Translations under genes and position numbers: made by a program
In this document: positions 7,809 to 14,818 of the stretch, piece after piece
How the letters are laid out: each line of letters starts with the position of its first letter
Position numbering within the stretch: position 1 is the first letter of the stretch
Assembly: GCF_036347055.1 (NCBI RefSeq)
Contig: NZ_CP108882.1
Span: forward strand, 310,001 to 374,000
Source: Streptomyces sp. NBC_00820
Lineage (GTDB): Bacteria; Actinomycetota; Actinomycetes; Streptomycetales; Streptomycetaceae
Reading direction: 5' to 3'
Length of the DNA: 64,000 nt
Notes under the pieces: generated by a model
What the model was told of the DNA's origin: nothing
The model's database searches: none
What the model saw: only the letters and a program-made list of their open reading frames with translations

Positions 7809-8273
7809 ATGCATAAGCGGGCTACAAGTGCCGACCCTGCGGTGTCCGGGGTGCCGTCGGACGACCTGATGATCGCCGTGGAGCAGTTGGTCCGCTACAT
7901 GCGCCACAGCGCCACCGCCGGCGGCCTGAGCACCGCGGCGTCCACCGCGATCGCCCGGCTGGGCCGGGAAGGTCCCCAGCGGCTGACCGTGCTGGCCCGG
8001 GCCGAGGGAGTCTCTCAGCCGAACATGACCCAGCTCGTCACCCGTATGGAACGTGGCGGGCTGGTGCAGCGGGTCGCCGATCCCAGCGACGGCCGGGTGG
8101 TGCTGGTGGAAGCCACCGAGACCGGTCTCGAGGTCTTCCGGCAGCGCCGCGCAGAGCGCGCCGAGGCCCTGCAGCAGCTCATCGAGGAACTGGCCGAGCC
8201 GGAACAGCGCGCGGTGAAGGTCGCGCTCCCGGCCCTGGCCCGCGCGATCCAGGACCGTCAGTCGCGTTCCTGA
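7809..8273 (+). CDS. MarR-family transcriptional regulator (first of two)
   Basis: Winged-helix regulator of 154 residues. MarR core is seen in LSTAASTAIARLGREGPQRL, the recognition helix region VSQPNMTQLVTRMERGGLVQRV, and the wing DPSDGRVVLVEATETGLEV. C-terminal helices (RAEALQQLIEELAEPEQRAV) form the dimer interface. The start is ATG 7809, directly downstream of TATAAT; an in-frame extension to 7698 overlaps the preceding gene and is not needed. A decayed MFS efflux gene follows on the same strand, so this regulator probably once controlled a drug exporter. The preceding hydratase gene ends 70 bp upstream. Confidence 0.9.
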   Translation: MHKRATSADPAVSGVPSDDLMIAVEQLVRYMRHSATAGGLSTAASTAIARLGREGPQRLTVLARAEGVSQPNMTQLVTRMERGGLVQRVADPSDGRVVLVEATETGLEVFRQRRAERAEALQQLIEELAEPEQRAVKVALPALARAIQDRQSRS

Positions 8274-8344
8274 AGCCCTGTTCGTCCACAGGCGTTCTCC
8301 CTGAAGCCGACGACCGGCTGGACTACGACGGCCCCGGCGACGAG

Positions 8345-8790
8345 AATTTCCGCTTTGCCGGATGGCTGTACGGACTACGCCGATGGCGCGCCTCGCACCC
8401 GGTGCAACTGCTGGCGGCGACCTGTGCGCTGACGCTCGATACCTTGCTCCTGCTCACGGTCGGCTCGCCGTGCGGGCTCGGACTGGCCGTGGCCCTGACC
8501 GGTGCCACGATCCCGCCCCTTCTGGTGCTCTTCTCGGTGCTCACCGTGTCAACTGTCCACCAGACCGTCCTGACCCAGGCGTTCTCCTGGCTCGGCTCCG
8601 CCAACGCGGCGGGCTCGGCCGCTGCGGCGGCAGTCTCCGGCTGGGCGATCGACTCGCTCGGGGCGCACGGTGGGTTCATCGTCACCGCCGCGGGCCGCCA
8701 CCACGATGACGCTCCAGAGCCTCGCCGGCCTACGCCTGTTGCGCACGCCGAGGGAGCGGTCGACGCATACGAAGCCGACGACGAAACGGG
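8345..8790 (+). pseudogene. MFS transporter remnant (C-terminal third, frameshifted)
   Basis: One frame reads LYGLRRWRASHPVQLL, then hydrophobic segments and AFSWLGSANAAGSAAAAA, typical of MFS transmembrane helices 10-12. After ITAAG-like sequence near 8694 the frame is lost. The original C-terminus continues in another frame as MTLQSLAGLRLLRTPRERST (about 8706-8765). The N-terminal two thirds of the transporter are missing. The fragment follows the MarR gene in the usual marR-efflux order, so it is best read as a deleted and frameshifted efflux gene. The remaining bases up to 8993 contain nothing I can support. Confidence 0.7.
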
Positions 8791-8993
8791 ACCACCCGCG
8801 CGGACCATGAAGTCCCCCGCGCATGTGGACTCGGCCCGGCCAGGAGAGAGCCGGCCCGCAAGCGCCCCAATCAGTGTCGGCGCTCTCGGACTGCCGTTCG
8901 TCGTCCGAGTTACCACCACCAACGTCTTCGGCGACGCCGGCGGCATTCACCTGCTGTCGCGCATCACCGAGATCCGATGCCCGTTCCGTCGTT

Positions 8994-9494
8994 TCAGAGC
9001 TGGTAAGGCCACAGTCCGATGCTGTCCCGCCGGACACGGACCTCGACCCAGGTTCCATCGGCCCCGTCCGGCGGCAGCGGGTCGGCGAGGTCGAAGAGGA
9101 TCTGCGAGCCGCCGACCTCGAGGAAGGCCGCTTTGTCGGCGGTCAGGCTCAAGCGCCCTCGCAGGACGATCCAGTCGCCCTCCTCGCCCACCGCGGACGA
9201 AGCAATGGCGGCAGGCATCGTGTTGCCTGCCCAGGTCATGTCCTCGTCGACCGTCCACTCGACATGATGCTCACGCCCCACACCGGCCGGGTCCCCCCGC
9301 CAGGGCACCACGACGGTCCCCAGCGCGGAGCGCACGCGCACCATCCGGGACGGCGTTGAATCCTGCCTCGTCGCCTCTGTCTCAACCAGCACCCCGCAAT
9401 CATCCACAGTGCTGCCCAGGAGCGTCATCCGGCGTACCGGTCGCGCGAGGACCCGCGTTCCCGACACGTTTGACCGGGCTTCCACACCTCTCAT
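8994..9494 (-). CDS. Hypothetical beta-rich protein
   Basis: 166 residues from ATG 9494, or 144 from an internal ATG at 9428; neither has a clear ribosome-binding site. No signal peptide, membrane segment or known catalytic motif is visible. The sequence alternates hydrophobic and polar residues (GDWIVLRGRLSLT, GTWVEVRVRRDSIGLW), suggesting a beta-barrel or small ligand-binding fold. Its upstream region holds a palindromic operator shared with the MarR cluster to the right (9496-9517), and TATAAT lies within it on this strand. It is divergent from a membrane protein gene. I do not recognise the family. Confidence 0.6.
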   Translation of the reverse strand: MRGVEARSNVSGTRVLARPVRRMTLLGSTVDDCGVLVETEATRQDSTPSRMVRVRSALGTVVVPWRGDPAGVGREHHVEWTVDEDMTWAGNTMPAAIASSAVGEEGDWIVLRGRLSLTADKAAFLEVGGSQILFDLADPLPPDGADGTWVEVRVRRDSIGLWPYQL

Positions 9495-9495
9495 A

Positions 9496-9517
9496 TAGTT
9501 CGTTGCGCAACTAATTA
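9496..9517. promoter_or_regulatory. Putative MarR operator, site A
   Basis: TAGTTCGTTGCGCAAC followed by TAATTA forms an imperfect palindrome centred on TTGC/GCAA (9503-9510), extending to TATA on both ends. It overlaps -10-like TATAAT sequences of the divergent genes on either side. It matches three other sites (B, C, D) around the MarR gene at 11102-11626. Confidence 0.65.
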
Positions 9518-9704
9518 TACCTGAGGTGTTCCGGTTCCACGCAGGCCCTTTGGCTGCCGCGAATCAGCGCGTGGAGTCAGCGTCGCCCCTGTCCGCCGGA
9601 ACAGCCCTCCCGGCACCGGGGGTCGGCTGAGGCGGTCTCCCGCCTCGCGGTCACGGCCCTGCGGAATCCGCGCGGTCCCAGACCTCGTCAGCAAGGAACC
9701 AGGC

Positions 9705-10724
9705 ATGCCCGACACTTCAGCCCAGCACGCTCCCGTGGCCTCGCGAGTCCGTTCGCGGCAACCCGTCCGTCCCCGGGGGCCCGCGTGGATGCGGTCGGTG
9801 CTGGTTCCGGTCGCTGTGGCCGTCGCGATCGGGACGATCTTCATCGGTGTGTACCTGTCGGCGTTCCACGCCCCCACCGCCCGCGGTCTGCCGGTCGCCG
9901 TGGTGTCCTCCGACCGAGCCGCAACGGTCGCGGCACGCCTGTCGCGACAGTCCCCGGACACCTTCCGCGTCCAGGCGGTGCCGGACAGGGAAACCGCTCG
10001 TACCGCCGTCGCACGGGGAGAGGTCTACGCCGCCTACGTTCCCGGACACGCCACCGCGGAGCTGCTTTTCGCGGGCGCCCACGGACCTGGGGTCAAGACC
10101 TTGGTGGTCAGGGCCTTCGGTGCGGCCGCCCATGCGGGTGGGGAGCGGCTGACGGCTGTCGACGTCGTCCCGGCGTCACCGAGGGACGCCAACGGACTCG
10201 TCGTCTTCTACACGACTTTCGGACTGGTCCTCGCCGGTTACCTGTTCGGCATCATGACGTTCCAGTTCGGCCCCGGACTGACCACGGGACGACGCCTGCT
10301 CTCGCTCGCCGCGTTCGGCGGTGCGGGCGGCCTGACGGTGGCCGCCGTCGTAGCGGCGTTCGATGTGCTGCCCGCACCGTTCTTCGGGGTCGCGGGCCTG
10401 GTGGCCCTCGTCGCCATGGCCGTGGGCGCGTCCACGATGCTGCTCGTACGGACGCTGGGGGCTCTGGGCTCCAGTGCCGCAGCCGTGGTGTTCATGACGG
10501 TCGGCAACGCGACCAGCGGCGGCAGCCTTCCCCCCGATTTCCTGCCCGTCTGGCTGAAGCCGTTCTCCGCCGTCCTCCCGGTCGGGGTGGGCGTACGCGC
10601 CGTCAACGGCCTCGCCTACTTCCACGGCGACGGAATCATCAGCGGCATCGCCGTACTGACCGCCTGGACGGGCTTCGGCATCGGCGGGCTGATACTCCGG
10701 CAGCGCGTCTCGCGGCGCGCCTGA
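9705..10724 (+). CDS. Multispanning membrane protein, YhgE/DUF3533 or ABC-2 permease-like
   Basis: 339 residues. A single N-terminal membrane helix (about 30-52) is followed by an extracytoplasmic domain of ~115 residues (VAVVSSDRAATVAARL ... TAVDVVPASPRDANG). Five membrane helices then fill residues ~165-330. The one-plus-five topology with a large first loop resembles DUF3533/YhgE-Pip proteins and ABC-2 type permeases used in export. No ATP-binding partner is adjacent. The promoter region carries MarR site A, so the gene is probably part of the adjacent MarR regulon, perhaps exporting the inducing compound. That function is inferred from context only. Confidence 0.6.
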   Translation: MPDTSAQHAPVASRVRSRQPVRPRGPAWMRSVLVPVAVAVAIGTIFIGVYLSAFHAPTARGLPVAVVSSDRAATVAARLSRQSPDTFRVQAVPDRETARTAVARGEVYAAYVPGHATAELLFAGAHGPGVKTLVVRAFGAAAHAGGERLTAVDVVPASPRDANGLVVFYTTFGLVLAGYLFGIMTFQFGPGLTTGRRLLSLAAFGGAGGLTVAAVVAAFDVLPAPFFGVAGLVALVAMAVGASTMLLVRTLGALGSSAAAVVFMTVGNATSGGSLPPDFLPVWLKPFSAVLPVGVGVRAVNGLAYFHGDGIISGIAVLTAWTGFGIGGLILRQRVSRRA

Positions 10725-10928
10725 CCGACTCGGGCCGCCCACGGGGAGTGGGCGGCCGCATGGTTCATGTGCCGGTTCACGGACGGGCAGAGCCCCAGGC
10801 CGCGCGACACCGCTCCTTCACGTGAGAACGTGGCCACCGTCAGGCGCTTGCGGCGGGGCCGTCGAACGCGCCTGGCCCTGTCTGGACGGTTCAGGTCCGG
10901 ACAGGGCCGAGTGTGAGGTGTGCGGGTG

Positions 10929-11096
10929 CTAGGGGGTGTCGTTTGGATCAGGTCGGATCAGGCCGCGGCGTCCGGTGCGGTGCCTCGCAAGGCGGAGGAT
11001 CTGCCGCGTACCGGACGTACTCGGCTGATCCGACAACGCGGCGAGGTGCCGTGCCGGGCGTCGCGGACCCGAGCTGATCCAAACGACACCCCCTAG
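10929..11096. mobile_element. MITE-like element with perfect 22-bp terminal inverted repeats
   Basis: The ends CTAGGGGGTGTCGTTTGGAT... (10929-10950) and their exact reverse complement (11075-11096) are 22 bp long and bound a 168-bp element. CTAG at both tips would be the target duplication, leaving 18-bp inverted repeats beginning GGGGTGTCGTTTGG. The interior is partly self-complementary and has no transposase. It lies in the tail-to-tail gap between the membrane protein and MarR genes, six bases beyond the MarR stop. The termini look like those of IS5-family (IS427-type) elements. As a hairpin it may also terminate both transcripts. Confidence 0.75.
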
Positions 11097-11101
11097 GGAG
11101 G

Positions 11102-11626
11102 TCAGCAGGTTTCGGCTTTTTCGTCGAAGCCGACCGTGGACCAGATCCCGGCGAGCTTGGTGAGCTCCTCGTCGGAGAGCTTGTCGAGGAACTTCTCGCG
11201 GAGGCTGGTCCGGTGCACCTTGCCGGCACGGCGGTAGGCCTTGCGGCCCTCGGCGGTGAGGACGGCGTCGAGGCCCCGGGCATCCGTGGGGCACTTCTCG
11301 CGTACGACGAGGCCCTGGCGCTCCAGGTCGTCCACGATGCGGGTGAGTCCGCTGCGGCTGATCAGCAGGGAGGCGGCTATGTCCTTCATCCGCACGCGGC
11401 CCTCGGGGGCCTCGGCGATCGTGAGCAGTACCTCGAAGGAGGACAGCGACATGCGCTCGGTGGCCATCAGCTCCGCGTCCAGGGTGCGCAGCAGCTTCAG
11501 ATGGGTGGCGAGGAAGCCGAGCCAGACCGAGCGCTCGTCGTCGTTCAGCGGACGGGACGGCGAACCCTGCCGATCCGAGGTCCTGCCTCGGTCCTCGCTC
11601 GCGCGGTTCTCGGCAGTGTGGCTCAC
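11102..11626 (-). CDS. MarR-family regulator of the adjacent dehydrogenase cluster
   Basis: Winged-helix regulator of 174 residues from the GTG at 11626, preceded by GGAGGG; the longer frame to 11686 would run through the operator. Features are LATHLKLLRTLDAELMATERM (dimer helix), SLSSFEVLLTIAEAPEGRVRM, the recognition helix LLISRSGLTRIVDDLERQGL and the wing KCPTDARGLDAVLTAEGRKA. The C-terminus has TLREKF-like dimer helices. Palindrome B lies 14-35 bp upstream of the start, implying autoregulation. Copies of the same palindrome lie upstream of the alcohol and aldehyde dehydrogenases and the membrane protein. It follows the MBL-fold gene on the same strand. Confidence 0.92.
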   Translation of the reverse strand: MSHTAENRASEDRGRTSDRQGSPSRPLNDDERSVWLGFLATHLKLLRTLDAELMATERMSLSSFEVLLTIAEAPEGRVRMKDIAASLLISRSGLTRIVDDLERQGLVVREKCPTDARGLDAVLTAEGRKAYRRAGKVHRTSLREKFLDKLSDEELTKLAGIWSTVGFDEKAETC

Positions 11627-11639
11627 GAATGCCCTCCAG

Positions 11640-11661
11640 AAGTTTGTTTCACAACGAATTA
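11640..11661. promoter_or_regulatory. Putative MarR operator, site B
   Basis: AAGTTTGTTTCACAACGAAT plus TA, centred between 11650 and 11651, is the weakest-symmetry member of the four-site family. It stands between the MBL-fold gene stop and the MarR start, where it would control marR itself. Confidence 0.6.
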
Positions 11662-11716
11662 TATCGGGCTCCGGGGGACGAAGCACGTCCCCCGGAGCCC
11701 GGCACCGCGGCGGAGG

Positions 11717-12787
11717 TTACTCGCCGGGCTGCGGGATGATCAGCTTCTCGAAGCCGGAGACCATGCCGTACTCCAGGCGCAGGGCCTCCAGGACCGAGTA
11801 CGCGTGGTACTTGGTCATGACGTCGGCGCCGGCCAGGCGCTGGGCCCAGGTCTGGCCGTTGTCGGTGACCTTCTCGAGGGTCTTCTTGGTGACGTAGTTG
11901 GTCATCTCGTTGAAGTAGTTCTCCCACAGGACCCAGGCGTTGCTGAAGCCGATGCGCTCGATGTACTCGAACTCCTGGCCGTGGTCGAGGGCTTCCTTGG
12001 AGAACTCGATGATGTCGTTGGTGTAGTCGCGGGAGGCCCTGGCGTCCTCGGGGGTGCCGTAGCGGTTGACGTGACCGGAGACGACGCCCTTGAAGTCGTA
12101 GCCGAGGATCCAGTCGTGGGCCTCGGCCCAGCCGCGGATGTTCTCGGAGGCGTCGCAGTGCTTGAAGGCGCTCCATCCGGGGCTGATGATGTCGATCGCC
12201 GCGAGCGCCTTCTGCTGCGGGGCGTAGATGAAGATGTTGCCCGGGGTGTGGTTGACGCCGTGGTAGTCGAGATTGAACCGGACGCCGTTGACGTCGAGGG
12301 TGTCGCTCTCGGTGATCGTGTCGGTCGGTACCGGGAGTCCGCGCTTGCCACCGAGGTCGGGCCAGCGCTGGATCATCTCGCGGGTGTAGTCGTGGGATAT
12401 GACCTTCACGTGGTCGTTGGCGAAGATGCCGGCCGCGCCGATGTGGTCGGAGTGCCAGTGGCTGTAGATGAGGTGCGTGACGGGCTCGTCGGTGACCTCG
12501 GCGACGGCACGCTTCAGGTTCTCGCCCAGCAGCGGCGGGGCGTCCACGACGACGACGCCGTTGCCGGTGCGGACGAACATGGTGTCGTACGCGCCGGAGG
12601 TGACGTAGTACGCGCCGTCGTGGATCTCCTCGACGTGGTAGCCCTTGGCGATCCGCTCCGGCAGGAACAGCGCGCCGTAGCCGTCCGCGGGGATGGGGCG
12701 GTAGTCGGCGAGCGTGTTGAGCGGCATGCCCGCGGCGCCGAGCTGGTGACGGTCGGTGGGCGTGCCGGGATTTGCGAAGTCGGTCAT
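11717..12787 (-). CDS. Metallo-beta-lactamase-fold hydrolase
   Basis: 356-residue MBL-fold protein, cytosolic, with no signal peptide. The metal-binding signature THLIYSHWHSDHIGAAG gives His110, His112, Asp114 and His115. Further ligands are likely in GVNHTPGNIFIY (His) and VVSGHVNRYGTP (His), with an Asp in AIDIISPGW. AGGA precedes ATG 12787. The gene is followed by the MarR gene and preceded 73 bp away by the alcohol dehydrogenase, all on one strand. In this context it may hydrolyse a lactone or thioester formed during alcohol/aldehyde oxidation. The substrate is not evident from sequence. Confidence 0.9.
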   Translation of the reverse strand: MTDFANPGTPTDRHQLGAAGMPLNTLADYRPIPADGYGALFLPERIAKGYHVEEIHDGAYYVTSGAYDTMFVRTGNGVVVVDAPPLLGENLKRAVAEVTDEPVTHLIYSHWHSDHIGAAGIFANDHVKVISHDYTREMIQRWPDLGGKRGLPVPTDTITESDTLDVNGVRFNLDYHGVNHTPGNIFIYAPQQKALAAIDIISPGWSAFKHCDASENIRGWAEAHDWILGYDFKGVVSGHVNRYGTPEDARASRDYTNDIIEFSKEALDHGQEFEYIERIGFSNAWVLWENYFNEMTNYVTKKTLEKVTDNGQTWAQRLAGADVMTKYHAYSVLEALRLEYGMVSGFEKLIIPQPGE

Positions 12788-12860
12788 GATCCTTTTTCCT
12801 CTTGCCTTTTGCCTTTTGACTGTTGGACGGTGGGGATGCGGCGGCTCGGGGTCCGTGCCG

Positions 12861-14024
12861 CTACTCCCCGATGCGCAGCACGGGCTTGATCACAGCTCCG
12901 GTCCGCGTGTCGGTGACGGCCTCGTTGATCCGGTCGAAGCCGTAGAAGGTGATGAGCCGGTCGAAGGGGAACCGTCCGGCCTTGTAAAGGTCGATGAGCT
13001 GGGGGATGAACAGCTGCGGGACGGAGTCGCCCTGGGCGACGCCTCGCACGGTGCGCCCGCCGAGCAGTGCGTTCATGTTCACCGGGGCGTGGGTCCCGGC
13101 CGGGGCTCCACCGATCAGCGTGGCCGTCCCGAGGGGAGCCAGGGCGTCGACGGCGAGGGTGAGCATCTCGGGCCGCGCGGTGATCTCCAGGACGTAGTCC
13201 GCTCCGGTCCCGGTGATCTCCGCGATCCGTGCGCCGGTGTCCTCCTCCTTGCCGTTGACCGTGTGCGTGGCGCCCAGCTCGCGGGCGAGTTCCAGGCGTT
13301 CGTCGACGATGTCCACGGCGATGACCGAGCCGGCTCCGGCCACCTTGGCCGCCATGACCGCGGCCAGGCCCACGGTGCCGGTGCCGATGACGACGACAGA
13401 CGAACCGGCCGCCACCTTCAACGTGTTGAGCACCGCTCCGGCGCCGGTCTGCAGACCGCAGCCCAGCGGGCCGAGCAGCTCCAGCGGGATGTCCTCGTCA
13501 TCGATCCTGACCACGTTGCGTTCGGTCGCGAGAGCGTGCGTGGCGAAGGACGACTGCCCGAAGAAGTGGCCGTGGATCTCCTCGTCCCCGGCGCGGAGCG
13601 CGTTGGTGCCGTCCAGGCGGGAGCCGCCGAAGTTGGCGGGGAACGACAGGGCGCAGTACGCCGGGTTCCCGGTGAGGCACGGGGTGCAGTGGCCGCAGGC
13701 CTGGTAGGACAGGACCACGCGGTCGCCGGGGCTCACGGTGCTGACCGCGTCGCCCACCCGCTCCACGATGCCCGCCCCCTCGTGCCCCAGGACCGCGGGC
13801 AGCGGGGTGGGCAGATGCTGGTCACGGACGTGGATGTCGGTCTGGCACAGGCCGGAGGCCACCACCTTGACCAGAACCTCGTCGGGCCTGAGGACCGTAC
13901 TGAGGGTGAGGTCCTCGAGAGCGAACGGACCGCCCTTCTCACGCACCACCGCCGCTGTGACGGAGACGGCGGGACCCGGGTCCCCGCCTGTCCGCGGTGA
14001 GGGCGAACCCTGCGCTGTCACCAT
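12861..14024 (-). CDS. Zinc-dependent NAD(P) alcohol dehydrogenase, aryl-alcohol/class III-like
   Basis: Medium-chain dehydrogenase/reductase of 387 residues. Catalytic zinc ligands are the Cys in SGLCQTDIH, His-Glu in LGHEGAG, and a later Cys (GPLGCGLQTGAG). Structural zinc Cys are in CGHCTPCLTGNPAYC. The Rossmann fingerprint is VIGTGTVGLAAVMAA. Layout and the GLQTGAGAVLN motif match benzyl-alcohol/formaldehyde-type dehydrogenases (AdhC/XylB group). ATG 14024 has GGGAG eight bases upstream; the TTG at 14039 is a weaker alternative. Operators C and D upstream place it under the local MarR. With the aldehyde dehydrogenase it would turn an alcohol into an acid. Confidence 0.9.
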   Translation of the reverse strand: MVTAQGSPSPRTGGDPGPAVSVTAAVVREKGGPFALEDLTLSTVLRPDEVLVKVVASGLCQTDIHVRDQHLPTPLPAVLGHEGAGIVERVGDAVSTVSPGDRVVLSYQACGHCTPCLTGNPAYCALSFPANFGGSRLDGTNALRAGDEEIHGHFFGQSSFATHALATERNVVRIDDEDIPLELLGPLGCGLQTGAGAVLNTLKVAAGSSVVVIGTGTVGLAAVMAAKVAGAGSVIAVDIVDERLELARELGATHTVNGKEEDTGARIAEITGTGADYVLEITARPEMLTLAVDALAPLGTATLIGGAPAGTHAPVNMNALLGGRTVRGVAQGDSVPQLFIPQLIDLYKAGRFPFDRLITFYGFDRINEAVTDTRTGAVIKPVLRIGE

Positions 14025-14179
14025 GATTGTTTCTCCCAACCGGACGCACGCCCCGTGAGACGGACCCGACGGTCACGTGGGGCGTGGCAGTCCTTCGGCC
14101 GCCCCTGTGGGGGCGTGCTGCGAAATACGGAGGCGAACCTGCGGCGACCGGGCGTCGGCGTGACACCCCGAGGCGCATT

Positions 14180-14201
14180 TAGTTCGTTCTGCAACGAACC
14201 A
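14180..14201. promoter_or_regulatory. Putative MarR operator, site C
   Basis: TAGTTCGTTCTGCAACGAAC plus CA, an inverted repeat GTTCGTT/AACGAAC centred between 14190 and 14191. It is 156 bp upstream of the alcohol dehydrogenase start, on the divergent side. Confidence 0.65.
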
Positions 14202-14290
14202 TAGGTCGCATCGGAATCGCGGTCAAGCGAGGGTGACGTCACACTCCCCCGAGCGAAAACACCTCTCCACGGGCCACACGACGACTGCTA

Positions 14291-14312
14291 CGCTTCGTTG
14301 CGCAACGAACCA
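14291..14312. promoter_or_regulatory. Putative MarR operator, site D (perfect palindrome)
   Basis: Contains the perfect 16-bp palindrome TTCGTTGCGCAACGAA at 14294-14309. It is the strongest member of the four-site family and the only exact palindrome. It faces the aldehyde dehydrogenase gene, whose start is ~500 bp away. Confidence 0.7.
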
Positions 14313-14818
14313 TGTGGTTGGATTCGCGGCATGTCCGGACCAGCCGCGGCGCCTCCGGCGACCGAGGCTCGGCGTCCGGCGGACCGCTCCTGGGCGACCT
14401 GCCCGGACCCCGCCGAGGACGGCCGGGAACGGGCTGCGGATGAGCTCCGGACCGGCTGCAGATCGGCTCCGGACCGGCCTGCGGACCGGCCTGCGGTCCA
14501 GCCGCGGATGGGCCGCGGATGGGCTGGAAGCCGCGGCACGACCGTCGGGTCGAACCGCTCAGGGCGTGCTCCGTGCGCGCCGAGGCGACCCGTCCGTCGT
14601 CGGAACGGCAGCCCGGGCCGCGGCTCCGCGTCCAGGGGTACCGGCATGGCCGGCTGCCCCCTGGCATCCGCTTCACCTGCCCCGGCGCCCACGGCGACGG
14701 CCCACACACCGCCGCTCGCCGGGACAGCCCGTCCAAGCGCGCCAGGACGCGTCCCCAGCCTTCCCCTCCCCGATTCATCGATCGCGAAGAATCCCGAACC
14801 ACCGAGGAAGCAGCTCTC
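14313..14818. other. Long leader of the aldehyde dehydrogenase gene, no protein gene seen
   Basis: About 500 bp between operator D and the aldehyde dehydrogenase start. Open frames exist on both strands but are Pro/Arg/Ala-rich without recognisable domains. Around 14440-14530 there are short tandem repeats built on CTCCGGACCGG, CTGCGGACCGGC and CGCGGATGGGC. It is either a long 5' leader or an eroded gene. Confidence 0.5.

Noticed and set aside
11213..12889. 558-codon plus-strand frame over the MarR and MBL-fold genes
   Set aside because: Antisense shadow; Asp/Val/Gly-rich without known motifs, and it runs through the MarR operator.
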